A stretch of 50,407 bases of DNA from assembly GCA_015655355.1 (NCBI GenBank), contig JAATFG010000070.1:1-50407 (forward strand), written 5' to 3'. Source of the stretch: Lysobacterales bacterium. Lineage in GTDB: Bacteria > Pseudomonadota > Gammaproteobacteria > Xanthomonadales > Xanthomonadaceae. The notes below the pieces were generated by a model. The model saw only the letters and a program-made list of their open reading frames with translations. It searched no databases and was not told the DNA's origin. Both the position numbers and the translations under genes were made by a program. Below, in pieces: positions 23,960 to 32,816 of this stretch. Numbering within the stretch: the stretch's first letter is position 1; each line of letters opens with the position of its first letter.

Positions 23960-25420
23960 ATGGACTGGGACGATTACCGATCACCGAGCTGGGACGAGCT
24001 GATTGCCGCCGATGGCAAGCCGCGCCCGGTCGCGCGCCGCGTCGTCGAATATCTTTCCGGGTTGTCGCAGCGCGAAATCGGCGAACGCCAGCGCGCGGCG
24101 GACGTGATCGCGCGGCTGATGGGCATCACCTTCACCGTGTATTCGGACGGCAAGAACGTCGACCGCACCCTGCCGTTCGACCTGATCCCGCGCATCATTC
24201 CGCGCAAGGAATGGCAGCGCACCGAAGCCGGCTTGAAGCAGCGCATGCGCGCGCTCAATCTCTTCATCGGCGACATCTACGGCAAGCAGCGGATCGTCAA
24301 GGACAAGGTGTTTCCGGCGATGCTGCTGAAGGAATCGGTCAATTTCCGCAAGCAATGCGTCGGCGTCGGGCCGCCGCTGGGCGTGTGGGCGCACATCTGC
24401 GGCAGCGACCTGGTGCGTGACGGCGACGGCACGCTGTACGCGCTGGAAGACAACCTGCGCATTCCCTCCGGCGTCAGCTACATGCTGGAGAACCGCATGG
24501 TCGCCAAGCGGGTTTTCCCGGAAATTTTCGAGACTTCGTCGATCCTGCCGGTCGATGAGTACCCGTCGCAGTTGTACGACACGCTCGCGGCGCTGTCGCC
24601 GCGTCCGGGCGACGTGCCGGTGATCGCGTTGCTGACGCCGGGCGTTTTCAACAGCGCCTACTTCGAGCACGCGTACCTGGCCCAGGCGATGGGCATCGAG
24701 CTGGTCGAAGGCACGGACCTGTTCGTCGCCGACGATGATTGCACCTACATGCGCACCGTGTACGGGCCGCGCCGCGTGGACGTGATCTATCGCCGCGTCG
24801 ACGACATGTTCATCGACCCGGAAGCGTTCCATCCCGATTCGGTGCTTGGCGTGCGCGGCCTGATCCGTTCGTGGCGCGCCGGCAAAGTCGCGCTGGCCAA
24901 CGCGCCGGGCGCCGGTGTCGCCGACGACAAGGTCGTGTTCGCCTACGTGCCGAAGATGATCAAGTATTACCTCGGCGAAGAGGCGATCCTGCCGAACGTG
25001 CCGAGCTTCCTTTGCCACGACGCGAAGGATCGCAAGCACGTGCTGGCCAATCTCGACAAGCTCGTGGTGAAGCCGGCGAACGAATCCGGCGGCTACGGCA
25101 TGCTGATCGGCCCGCGCGCATCGAAGAAGGAACGCGAGAAGTTCCGCGCGCTGATCGAGAAGAATCCGCGCAACTACATGGCCCAGCCGACGCTGTCGCT
25201 TTCGACCGCGCCGATCGTCACCGAGGAAGGCCCGAGCGCGCGCCACATCGACCTGCGGCCCTTCATCCTTTCGCGCGAGGACACCTACGTCACCACCGGC
25301 GGCCTGACCCGCGTGGCGATGGTGAAGAATTCGCTGGTGGTGAATTCCTCGCAGGGCGGCGGCGCCAAGGACACCTGGGTCGTGGACGACGTCGAACTCG
25401 ACGAAGGCGAGGTGGCCTGA
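23960..25420 (+). CDS. Circularly permuted ATP-grasp protein (COG2308)
   Basis: A 486-residue protein of the DUF404/DUF407 type, now described as circularly permuted ATP-grasp type 2. Landmarks are TFTVYSDGKNVDRTLPFDLIPR at residues about 50-72 (in two parts), RALNLFIGDIYGKQRIVKD, GPPLGVWAHICGSDLVRD, EDNLRIPSGVSYMLENR, KPANESGGYGMLIGP and HIDLRPFILS. Activity is unproven for this group, though peptide-bond forming ligases are suspected. The alpha-E partner starts within its stop codon (ATGA), the usual pairing. The ATG at 23960 is preferred; upstream in-frame ATGs add residues that do not look like the family. Confidence 0.92.
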   Translation: MDWDDYRSPSWDELIAADGKPRPVARRVVEYLSGLSQREIGERQRAADVIARLMGITFTVYSDGKNVDRTLPFDLIPRIIPRKEWQRTEAGLKQRMRALNLFIGDIYGKQRIVKDKVFPAMLLKESVNFRKQCVGVGPPLGVWAHICGSDLVRDGDGTLYALEDNLRIPSGVSYMLENRMVAKRVFPEIFETSSILPVDEYPSQLYDTLAALSPRPGDVPVIALLTPGVFNSAYFEHAYLAQAMGIELVEGTDLFVADDDCTYMRTVYGPRRVDVIYRRVDDMFIDPEAFHPDSVLGVRGLIRSWRAGKVALANAPGAGVADDKVVFAYVPKMIKYYLGEEAILPNVPSFLCHDAKDRKHVLANLDKLVVKPANESGGYGMLIGPRASKKEREKFRALIEKNPRNYMAQPTLSLSTAPIVTEEGPSARHIDLRPFILSREDTYVTTGGLTRVAMVKNSLVVNSSQGGGAKDTWVVDDVELDEGEVA

Positions 25421-26361
25421 TGCTGTCGCGCGTCGCCGAGAATCTGTACTGGTTCAGCCGCTACCTGCGCCGCGCCGAGAACACCGCGCGCCTGATCGGC
25501 GTCGGCTCACAACTGCAGCTCGACTTGCCGCGCAGCGCGCGCTTCGCGTGGCGGCCGTTGATCGACACGGTCGGCGTCACCCATGTGTTCAACACCCATT
25601 TCCCCGAGGCGGGCGAGGACCTCGCCGATGCCGAAGTGGTGCGTTTCCTGCTGCTCGACGAACGCAATCCGTCCTCGCTGCTGAGCTCGGTCGAGGCGGC
25701 GCGCAACATCCTGCGCGGCATCCGCGACGCCTTGCCGCAGGAAGTGTGGGAAGCGATCAACGACCTGTACCTCGACATCGGCGAGAACGGCGAGCGCGGC
25801 ATCGGCCGGCGCTACCGCATCGATTTCCTCAATCGCGTGATCGACGGCTGCCTGAAGGTGTCCGGCCTGTTGAGCGCGAACGTCAGCCGCGACGTCGGCT
25901 ATCGCTTCCTGCTGCTCGGCACCGCGCTGGAACAGGCCGAAATGAGCACGCGCATCATCGATGCCGGCGCTTCCGGCCTGGTCACGCCGCGCAAGGTCGA
26001 CGACCTGGAGACGTTCCAGAACCTGCAATGGATGGCGGTGCTGAAATCGCTGGCCGCGTACCAGATGTTCCGCCGCCACGTGCGCCAGCGGGTCAATCCG
26101 GAACTGGCGCTGCGCTTCCTGCTGCAGAACGAGGAGTTCCCGCGCAGCGTGCTGTTCTGCCTCGAACGCGCGCAAACCGCGCTGGGCGGCATGCCGTCGC
26201 GGCCGCAGGTCAAGAAGCAGTTGGACCGGATCGCCAGCCACGTCCGTCGCGCCAAGCCCGCGCTGCTCGCGGCGAAGAACCCGGCGGTGTTCATGGACAA
26301 CATCCAGCTCGAACTCAGCGCGCTGCACGGCCAGTTCGCCGAGGCGTATTTCAAGGGCTAG
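25420..26361 (+). CDS. Alpha-E domain protein (DUF403)
   Basis: A 313-residue all-helical alpha-E protein with the family opening MLSRVAENLYWFSRYLRRAEN and later NVSRDVGYRFLLLGTALEQAEM and NEEFPRSVLFCLERA. It is the constant partner of the permuted ATP-grasp protein and starts in its stop codon. In many genomes a transglutaminase-like gene and a proteasome-like peptidase follow; here neither does, and a small membrane protein gene takes the place. Confidence 0.93.
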   Translation: MLSRVAENLYWFSRYLRRAENTARLIGVGSQLQLDLPRSARFAWRPLIDTVGVTHVFNTHFPEAGEDLADAEVVRFLLLDERNPSSLLSSVEAARNILRGIRDALPQEVWEAINDLYLDIGENGERGIGRRYRIDFLNRVIDGCLKVSGLLSANVSRDVGYRFLLLGTALEQAEMSTRIIDAGASGLVTPRKVDDLETFQNLQWMAVLKSLAAYQMFRRHVRQRVNPELALRFLLQNEEFPRSVLFCLERAQTALGGMPSRPQVKKQLDRIASHVRRAKPALLAAKNPAVFMDNIQLELSALHGQFAEAYFKG

Positions 26362-26363
26362 CA

Positions 26364-26594
26364 GTGGTCGGCGACATGCTCGGGGAAGTGCTGGGCGGCA
26401 TCGCACGCTTCGTAGGGCAAATATTTTCCGAGTTGATCGTCGAAATCGGTTTCCGCGGCACGGGCCATGTAGTGTTGCGCTTGTTCGGCTGCAATACGGA
26501 TTTGGGTGATGACGCCAGCCTGTGGACAGGCGTCTTCGTTTGGCTCGGCATCGTGTCGGCCGGCATGGCGCTGTGCTGGAAGCTCTGGCGGTAA
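26364..26594 (+). CDS. Small membrane protein after the alpha-E gene, function unknown
   Basis: A 76-residue reading frame starting at GTG 26364, two bases after the alpha-E stop and with AAGG upstream; ATG 26376 is the alternative. It holds an amphipathic first part (MLGEVLGGIARFVGQIF), a middle GFRGTGHVVLRLFG, and one clear membrane span (WTGVFVWLGIVSAGMALCW) ending in KLWR. The close spacing argues for cotranscription with the ATP-grasp and alpha-E genes. I know no family for it. Confidence 0.6.
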   Translation: MVGDMLGEVLGGIARFVGQIFSELIVEIGFRGTGHVVLRLFGCNTDLGDDASLWTGVFVWLGIVSAGMALCWKLWR

Positions 26595-26631
26595 GGCGCT
26601 TGCGTAGAGCATGCTCGTTTAGAATCTGCGC

Positions 26632-27816
26632 ATGAACGACCAACTCCCCACGCCCGATGCCGACGCGCTGGCGCACAGCAACGAACTGGCCGCGCTGATC
26701 CGCAACGAAATCCTCGCCAGCGGCGGCAGCATCCCGTTCTCGCGCTTCATGGAGCGCGCGCTGTACGCGCCGGGCCACGGCTATTACAGCGCCGGCAGCA
26801 CCAAGTTCGGCGCGGCCGGCGATTTCGTCACCGCGCCGGAGATCGGCCCGCTGTTCGCCGCGTGCGTGGCCGAAGCGGTCGCGCCGGTATTGCGGCAGAT
26901 CGGCGCGGAGGCGCAGTTCCTCGAAATCGGCGGCGGCAGCGGCGCGTTCGCCGAAGTGGCGTTGAAGCGCCTGCTCGAGCTCGACGCGATGCCGGCGCGC
27001 TACGCGATCCTCGAACCGTCCGCGGATTTGCGCGAACGCCAGCGCGAACGCTTGCAGCGGGCATTGACGCCACTGGTGTTCGACTGCGTCGAATGGCTCG
27101 ATGGGCCGATCAACGAGGAATGGAACGGCGTGCTGTTCGCCAACGAAGTGGTCGATGCGCTGCCGACGCCGCGCTTCGCCATCCACGATGGCGAGGTGTT
27201 CGAGGAATGCGTGGTGCTCGACGGCGAAGGCCGCTTCATGCGCACCGAGCGTCCGGCCGATGCGCTGCTGTCCGCGGCGGTACGCCACGTCGAGCGTTAC
27301 CTCGAAAAACCTTTTGCCGAAGGCTATCGCAGCGAATTGCTGCCGCAACTGCCGTACTGGCTGCAGGCGGTGGTCGGCGGCATGCGGCGCGGCGCGCTGT
27401 TGTTCGTCGATTACGGCTACAACCGCGCCGAGTTCTACCAGGAGGAGCGCGACGACGGCACCCTGCGCGCGTTCTTCCGCCACCACGTGCACAACGATGC
27501 GCTGCTGTGGCCGGGCTTGCAGGACATCACCGCGTCGGTGGACTTCACCGCGCTGGCGGAAGCGGGAACCGGCGCCGGTTTCGATCTGGCCGGCTACTGC
27601 ACGCAGGCGAATTTCCTGCTCGGCAACGGTTTGGCGCAACGCCTCGAAGAAGTGAACGCGCGCGGCGACGAGCGCTTGTCGCTGAAGTTCAACAACGAGG
27701 CGAAGAAACTGACCCTGCCGACCGAAATGGGCGAACGCTTCCAGTGCATCGGGTTCCAGCGCGATGTGGAATTCGAGATCGCCTTCATGGCCGGGGACCT
27801 GACGTGGCGCTTGTGA
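26632..27816 (+). CDS. MidA/NDUFAF7-like SAM-dependent methyltransferase
   Basis: A 394-residue COG1565 (DUF185) protein. Family blocks: IPFSRFMERALYAPGHGYYS, KFGAAGDFVTAPEIGPLF, the SAM loop FLEIGGGSGAFAE near residue 102, YAILEPSADLRERQ, WNGVLFANEVVDALP and LLFVDYGYNRAEFY. In mitochondria the homologue NDUFAF7 methylates an arginine of complex I. The bacterial substrate is unknown. It overlaps the following VanZ-like start by four bases (GTGA). Confidence 0.92.
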   Translation: MNDQLPTPDADALAHSNELAALIRNEILASGGSIPFSRFMERALYAPGHGYYSAGSTKFGAAGDFVTAPEIGPLFAACVAEAVAPVLRQIGAEAQFLEIGGGSGAFAEVALKRLLELDAMPARYAILEPSADLRERQRERLQRALTPLVFDCVEWLDGPINEEWNGVLFANEVVDALPTPRFAIHDGEVFEECVVLDGEGRFMRTERPADALLSAAVRHVERYLEKPFAEGYRSELLPQLPYWLQAVVGGMRRGALLFVDYGYNRAEFYQEERDDGTLRAFFRHHVHNDALLWPGLQDITASVDFTALAEAGTGAGFDLAGYCTQANFLLGNGLAQRLEEVNARGDERLSLKFNNEAKKLTLPTEMGERFQCIGFQRDVEFEIAFMAGDLTWRL

Positions 27817-28226
27817 ACGTGCGGGCCGGAAGCGTGGCTTCGCTCAAACCGTTCAAGCATTCGGTGTTGTGGCTCGCGCTGTGGTGGCTGGCGATCGTCG
27901 TGCTGGTCGTGCTGTGTCTGCTGCCGGCATCGGACATTCCCGAAGTGCCGAACGGCTGGGACAAAGTCGAGCACGCCTTTGCCTACATGGTGCTCGCGTT
28001 CGGCGCGGTGCAGTTGTTCGCCGCGCGGCGCGCATTGTTCCGCGCCGCGGTCGGCCTGATGCTGCTCGGCATTGCCATCGAAATCGCGCAGGGGGTGTTC
28101 ACCGCCACGCGCAGTGCCGACGTGTTCGATGCGCTGGCCGATGCGGTCGGCATCATCATCGGCATCGCCGCGGTGCGCACGCCGTTGCGCGATTTTTTGC
28201 TGGAAATCGAGCGCAAGGTTTTCTGA
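27813..28226 (+). CDS. VanZ-like membrane protein
   Basis: A 137-residue protein with four hydrophobic segments and the VanZ-like motif pair DKVEHAFAYMVLAFG and GIAIEIAQGVF, then SADVFDALADAVGIIIG. The start is GTG at 27813, inside the stop of the methyltransferase gene. VanZ relatives are small integral membrane proteins. VanZ itself gives low-level teicoplanin resistance, but most homologues have no proven role. Confidence 0.88.
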   Translation: MNVRAGSVASLKPFKHSVLWLALWWLAIVVLVVLCLLPASDIPEVPNGWDKVEHAFAYMVLAFGAVQLFAARRALFRAAVGLMLLGIAIEIAQGVFTATRSADVFDALADAVGIIIGIAAVRTPLRDFLLEIERKVF

Positions 28227-28228
28227 TC

Positions 28229-28253
28229 CGTCATTCCCACTTGCGCGGGAACG
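28229..28253. repeat. Single REP-like palindrome between convergent genes
   Basis: GTCATTCCC, then an eight-base spacer, then GGGAACGA, the common GTCATTCCC...GGGAA design of dispersed palindromes in high-GC proteobacteria. It lies in the 34-bp gap between the convergent VanZ-like and SIS genes and may help end both transcripts. Confidence 0.6.
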
Positions 28254-28260
28254 AGGTGCT

Positions 28261-30336
28261 TCAGTCGTACTGCGCCAGGTATGCGTCGAGCTTCTGTTTT
28301 TGCAGCAGCGCCGCGGTTTCTTCCCAGGTGAAATCGCGATGCAGGCGCAGGCTTTCGAGGATGCGCACCACGCTCAGTTCCACTTCCGGCGCGGTCGCCA
28401 GCGCGCCGTGGCCGTTGCGCCAGTCGATCGCGTCGAACATCACCGCATTGCCGTCGGCGTAGCCCAACGGCGCGTGTTCGCCGTTCGCGGCTGTCCACTT
28501 GTTGCTGGCGAGCACGGCGTTGACGTGCGACTGGATCAGGAAAGTCGCGCGGCCGTACAGCTTGAGGTTGCTCGGCTGCACCGCGGTCATCGTGTTGCCG
28601 ACCACGCGGCCGAGCTTGGCCATGATCCCGGTCGAATGCGCGTTGAGCAGCATCTTCAGGCCCAGCGTCTGCTCGAGCTGCAGCGGGTCGTGCGCGAACG
28701 GCAGGGCGAAATCGAACACCTGCGCTTGCGGCGCGGACGTGCGGATCGCGTCGAGCGCCTTCGCATCGAGCGACGCATCGCCGACGTGGACGATGGCCAG
28801 GGTCGCATCCTTCGCGGCGAAATCGCGTAGCCAGGTCGCGCCGATCCGCGGCGATTCGGCGCCGAGCAGGATCATCGCGCCGTGGTCGCCGGCGCCGGGG
28901 CCGAAGTGCGCCAGGTTGTTCGCCGAGAACGACAGGTCGTACAGCATCTGCTGTTCGGGGCCGCCGTTGGCGAGGCTGCGTTGCGCGGCGGCGTGCAGCC
29001 ATTGATCGTCGATCTGCGCATCGAACGGTTGCGCGTAGATCGCCGGGTCGAGGCCGTGGAAAGGCCGGTGCAGCAACGCATCCCAGGCGGCGTCTTGCGT
29101 CGCGACCGGCGCCCATACCTGGATCCACGACTTGCGTTCGCTCGCATCGTCACGATCCAGCGGCGCGAGGCGGAAAGTCGGCGAGCGTTCGGTGACGTCG
29201 ACGAATACCACCATCATCGCGCGCTGCGCCAGATACGTGGCGTGGTGGCCATTCGCGTAGGCCGCGGATTCGGCATCGGTCCACGCCGCGAGCGTCGGCG
29301 CGGTCGCGGCGACGGTCTTCTGCAAGGTGGCGAAATCGCGCAGGCGCGAGGCGATGTCCGCATTCGCGTCGAAGCCCAGCGAGGCCAGTTCCTTTCGCGT
29401 CAGCACCGGCTTGAGCAATTGCCGGATCGCGTCTTCCATCGCCACGCCGAGTGCGTACAGACTCGTCGTCGTCGCCTGCATGCGGGTGGAGCCGGTGATC
29501 GACTGCGGCCCGGTGGCGAGCATGATCTTGCTGATGCCGGGGTTCTCGATCACCTCGCGCGAACGGGTGAACGGCAGCAGCACCTTGTCCGGGTTGTTGT
29601 AGACGAAGAAGGTTTTCGTCGGGTCGTTGCCGTTGATCGCCGCGCCTTCCTTCGCGGTGCCGATCACCGCCGAGGTTTCGCCGCCCTCGGTGACGGCGAA
29701 CACCACGTCGTCCTTGCCGATGCCGTCGTCGTGCAATTGCAGCTTGCCGATCAGTTGCAAGTCCTCGAAGCCTTCGAGCGAGGACACCAGTGCGCGGTCG
29801 CCGCCGGTGATCTCGCCGCGCACGCGGTTCTCGATGCCCGGATACGCCTTCTGCACTTTCGCCCAGATCGTCTTGTCCTGCGCGACGCGTTGCCAGAATG
29901 GACGGTACAGGCCGCTTTCCAGGGTTTCGGCGAGACGGCCGGTCGAGCCGGTGCCGTAGAAATACAGGCGATGGCCGTGTGCGAGCGCGTCCTGCATCGA
30001 CTGCGATGCCTGTTGCAGCAGACGCAGGCGCGCCGGATCGCCGGCGACCGCGTCCATCGTCGCGCTCACGTCGCGGTCGACCGCGAACAGTTCGGACAGG
30101 CCGGCGGCGGTGTCGCGGCGGATGACGCGGCTCAAGTCCATCGTCGCCGGATGGCGCTGCTCGGTGAGCAGGGTGTGCAACTGGAACTGCTGCTTGTTGG
30201 CGAGGTAGTCGCGCGATTGCGCCGAAGGCGTGACGTGCAGCAGGGTCAGCACGTCATCGTTCTGCCGTGCCGCCGCGCCATGGGCGCCGGCAGCGAGTGC
30301 GAGCAGGAGCGCGGTGCGTTCGATTCGGCGTTTCAT
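28261..30336 (-). CDS. Exported MurQ/GCKR-like double-SIS protein
   Basis: A 691-residue protein. The first 24 residues form a convincing signal peptide (KRRIER, then TALLLALAAGAHGA). Then come MurQ-like blocks: LLTEQRHPATMDL (58-67), YFYGTGSTGRL (125-135), ITGGD and LEGFED (176-192, matching the acid-bearing stretch of MurQ), and TGSTRMQA (281-288). A long central part precedes LKMLLNAHSTGIMAKLGRVVGN, the MurQ C-terminal signature. MurQ cleaves N-acetylmuramic acid 6-phosphate in the cytoplasm, so export of a relative is odd. AAGGGGA precedes the ATG by six bases, which supports this start. It is cotranscribed 26 bp behind a GH20 gene. Confidence 0.8.
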   Translation of the reverse strand: MKRRIERTALLLALAAGAHGAAARQNDDVLTLLHVTPSAQSRDYLANKQQFQLHTLLTEQRHPATMDLSRVIRRDTAAGLSELFAVDRDVSATMDAVAGDPARLRLLQQASQSMQDALAHGHRLYFYGTGSTGRLAETLESGLYRPFWQRVAQDKTIWAKVQKAYPGIENRVRGEITGGDRALVSSLEGFEDLQLIGKLQLHDDGIGKDDVVFAVTEGGETSAVIGTAKEGAAINGNDPTKTFFVYNNPDKVLLPFTRSREVIENPGISKIMLATGPQSITGSTRMQATTTSLYALGVAMEDAIRQLLKPVLTRKELASLGFDANADIASRLRDFATLQKTVAATAPTLAAWTDAESAAYANGHHATYLAQRAMMVVFVDVTERSPTFRLAPLDRDDASERKSWIQVWAPVATQDAAWDALLHRPFHGLDPAIYAQPFDAQIDDQWLHAAAQRSLANGGPEQQMLYDLSFSANNLAHFGPGAGDHGAMILLGAESPRIGATWLRDFAAKDATLAIVHVGDASLDAKALDAIRTSAPQAQVFDFALPFAHDPLQLEQTLGLKMLLNAHSTGIMAKLGRVVGNTMTAVQPSNLKLYGRATFLIQSHVNAVLASNKWTAANGEHAPLGYADGNAVMFDAIDWRNGHGALATAPEVELSVVRILESLRLHRDFTWEETAALLQKQKLDAYLAQYD

Positions 30337-30362
30337 CGGTTCCCCTTCGGCGTGCGTCGTGT

Positions 30363-32723
30363 TCAATGGGCGTCGGATTTCGGCAGCAGGGTGATGCGGT
30401 CGAGCACCCACGTGCGCGGACGGTAATCGCCGCTGAAGCGGATGCACATCGTGCCGGTGCCGCGCAACTGGCGCGGAAGATCGGCATGCAGCGCAACGAA
30501 GCCGTTGGCGTCCGCATCCTGCGGCAGCGGCAACGCGACCAGCTGTGGGCCATCGCAGCTGCCGAGGCGGATGTCGAGCTCGCCGAATTGGGTTTGCGCG
30601 GGCAGATACTTGCGCGCGACATCTTCGGCCGCGCTCTGGTTGATCGTCCATGGCAGGCGCGCGGCGTGCACGTCGATGGCGTCGATGCCGTCCAGCGGCG
30701 CGCCGTCCCATTGCCAGCAGGGCTCCATGATGTTGACGTCGAACATCGCGCGCAGCGGGCCGTCCTCGGGGCCATCGTCCTCGATGCGCAGCACCGGGCC
30801 GCGCGTGCTGCACTGTTGCAGTTCGTCGTTGCGGCGCGTGCGCAGCGCGTCGAGCGAGATGTCGAACGCCTGCGCCGGCAGCAGCGGCGTGTCGCCGACG
30901 AACGCGGCGGCACGCAGCGATTGCGGCAGCTTCAGTTGCAGCGCTTGCGCGTACAGCGGCGAGGCGAGCGACGGCGCGCTGCCGTCGAGCGTGTAATGGA
31001 TCGGGAAATCCAGCGGATTGCGCAGGGCGACGTTGACGTTGTTGCGCGTGCGCGGCACCGGCGAGGCATCGGCGATCACCTCGAACGGGGTGCGCGCGTA
31101 GGCGATGCCGAGCAGGTCGTAGCGGTGCATCCACGCCGGCAGGCGTTGCAGGAAGCTGGCGTAACTCTTTTCGCCACGCGGCGTCCAGCCGGTTTCGGCG
31201 ACTGCGAGCAGTCGCGGGAAGGTGTTGTGCTCGACCCCGGCGAACAGGCGGTTGTCGGTGGTCCACAGGTTCGCCTGCAGGCCGAGGACGTGCTTCTGCT
31301 GCGCGGCGTTCAGCGCGTCCGGCACCGGCTCGAACGCGTACACCTTCTGCAACGGCAGCAGCTTCGGCGCCGGACGTCCCGGATATTCGTTGATCGAATC
31401 GGTCTGCAGGTAGTCGAAATAGACGTCGCTGCTCGGCGACATCACCACGTCGTGACCCTGCTGCGCGGCCTTGATGCCGCCGTCTAGGCCGCGCCACGAC
31501 ATCACCGTCGCGCTCTGCGGCAAGTCGCCATCACTGATTTCGTCCCAGCCGAGCAGGCGCTTGCCGCGCTTGTCGAGCAACGTCTGCAATTGCGCGACGA
31601 ACCAGCCTTGCAACGCGGTTTCGTCCTTCAGCCCGAGCTTGTGCAGTTTCTCCTGCACGCGCGGCGATGCCTTCCACTGGTCCTTCAGCGCCTCGTCGCC
31701 ACCGACGTGCACGTAAGGGCCGGGAAAGAGATCGGCCACTTCCTTGAACACGTTGTCGAGGAACTTGAACGTGGAATCGTCGACGTTGAGCAGGTTCGGA
31801 TAGATGCCGCGGCCGTTGGTCACCGTCGGCGCATCGATGCTGACGCCGAGCAAGGGCAGGGACAGCGATCTGTCGCCGTTGCCGAGCTTCGGGTACGCGG
31901 CGATCATCGCGGTGGCGTGCCCGGGCAGGTCGATTTCCGGGACGATGGTGATGTGGCGCGCGGCCGCGTAGGCGACCACGTCGCGGATGTCGTCCTGCGA
32001 ATACCAGCCGCAGACGTGCTCGTGGGTGCCGATGTCGTCGCGGCAGCCGCCGACCTCGGCGAGCTTGGGATACTTCTTGATCTCGATGCGCCAGCCCTGG
32101 TCGTCGGTCAGGTGCCAGTGGAAGGTGTTGAGCTTGTGCAGCGCCATCGCGTCGAGCACCTGCTTGATCTGGTCGACGCTCTGGAACTGGCGCGCCGAAT
32201 CGAGCATGTAGCCGCGCCACCGGAAACGCGGCGCGTCCTCGATGTGCAGCGCCGGCAGGGTGACGCTGGCGCCATCGCTTTCGGTGAGCAACTGCCACAG
32301 CGTGGTCGCACCGTAGAACAGGCCGGCCTCGTCGTTGCCGACGATGCGCACCGAATCGGCGTCGATGTCCAGCGCATAGCCTTCGGCCACACCCTTGCCG
32401 CTGGCCGCGAGCGAGAGCTGGATGGCGTGGCGCGAACGTGGCCCGTCATCATTGCCGGCAATGACGATCGGCAGCGGCTTGTGCCGCGCTTCGACGAGGA
32501 AGCCGTTGAGCCGTTCGGCCACGTGCAGCGCCTGCGGGCCATCGACGATCACCTGCGTGTCCGCCGCGACGGTGAAGCTGCCGTCGCCGGCCTGCATCGA
32601 CGCCGGTTGCGGAATCAGCATCGGCGCGACCGGTGCGTCGTCGCTGGCAGCATCGGCGGCATGGGCCGGTGCGAACGCGAAGGCGAGCAGGGCGAAGACG
32701 GCAAGCGGGCGATGGCGGGGCAT
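30363..32723 (-). CDS. Exported beta-N-acetylhexosaminidase (GH20)
   Basis: A 786-residue GH20 enzyme that removes terminal GlcNAc from chitin oligomers or glycans. A signal peptide covers residues 1-22 (ending PAHA). The GH20b domain lies to about 165. The barrel has NTFHWHLTDDQGWRIEIKKYP, HITIVPEIDLPGHATAMIAAYP, and the catalytic pair Asp343-Glu344 in YVHVGGDE. A C-terminal extension of about 150 residues resembles the end of the second GH20 protein (35091-37193). It starts the GH20-SIS operon and diverges from the NamZ-like gene. Confidence 0.95.
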   Translation of the reverse strand: MPRHRPLAVFALLAFAFAPAHAADAASDDAPVAPMLIPQPASMQAGDGSFTVAADTQVIVDGPQALHVAERLNGFLVEARHKPLPIVIAGNDDGPRSRHAIQLSLAASGKGVAEGYALDIDADSVRIVGNDEAGLFYGATTLWQLLTESDGASVTLPALHIEDAPRFRWRGYMLDSARQFQSVDQIKQVLDAMALHKLNTFHWHLTDDQGWRIEIKKYPKLAEVGGCRDDIGTHEHVCGWYSQDDIRDVVAYAAARHITIVPEIDLPGHATAMIAAYPKLGNGDRSLSLPLLGVSIDAPTVTNGRGIYPNLLNVDDSTFKFLDNVFKEVADLFPGPYVHVGGDEALKDQWKASPRVQEKLHKLGLKDETALQGWFVAQLQTLLDKRGKRLLGWDEISDGDLPQSATVMSWRGLDGGIKAAQQGHDVVMSPSSDVYFDYLQTDSINEYPGRPAPKLLPLQKVYAFEPVPDALNAAQQKHVLGLQANLWTTDNRLFAGVEHNTFPRLLAVAETGWTPRGEKSYASFLQRLPAWMHRYDLLGIAYARTPFEVIADASPVPRTRNNVNVALRNPLDFPIHYTLDGSAPSLASPLYAQALQLKLPQSLRAAAFVGDTPLLPAQAFDISLDALRTRRNDELQQCSTRGPVLRIEDDGPEDGPLRAMFDVNIMEPCWQWDGAPLDGIDAIDVHAARLPWTINQSAAEDVARKYLPAQTQFGELDIRLGSCDGPQLVALPLPQDADANGFVALHADLPRQLRGTGTMCIRFSGDYRPRTWVLDRITLLPKSDAH

Positions 32724-32816
32724 TGCGTTGGCGTGGACGTCGCGGTGGGAAATGCGAGGGATTATCCGTCGGATTGCGCTATCGTGGCACTGTCCTCGGT
32801 CACGTCGTTCATTGCA

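Noticed and set aside
28229..28253. CRISPR-like or tRNA-like element
   Set aside because: Only one short palindrome is present, with no spaced repeats and no cloverleaf.
31590..32816. A long upstream extension of the NamZ-like gene
   Set aside because: The extension is antisense to the GH20 gene. The export signal places the true start at 32817 or 32832.
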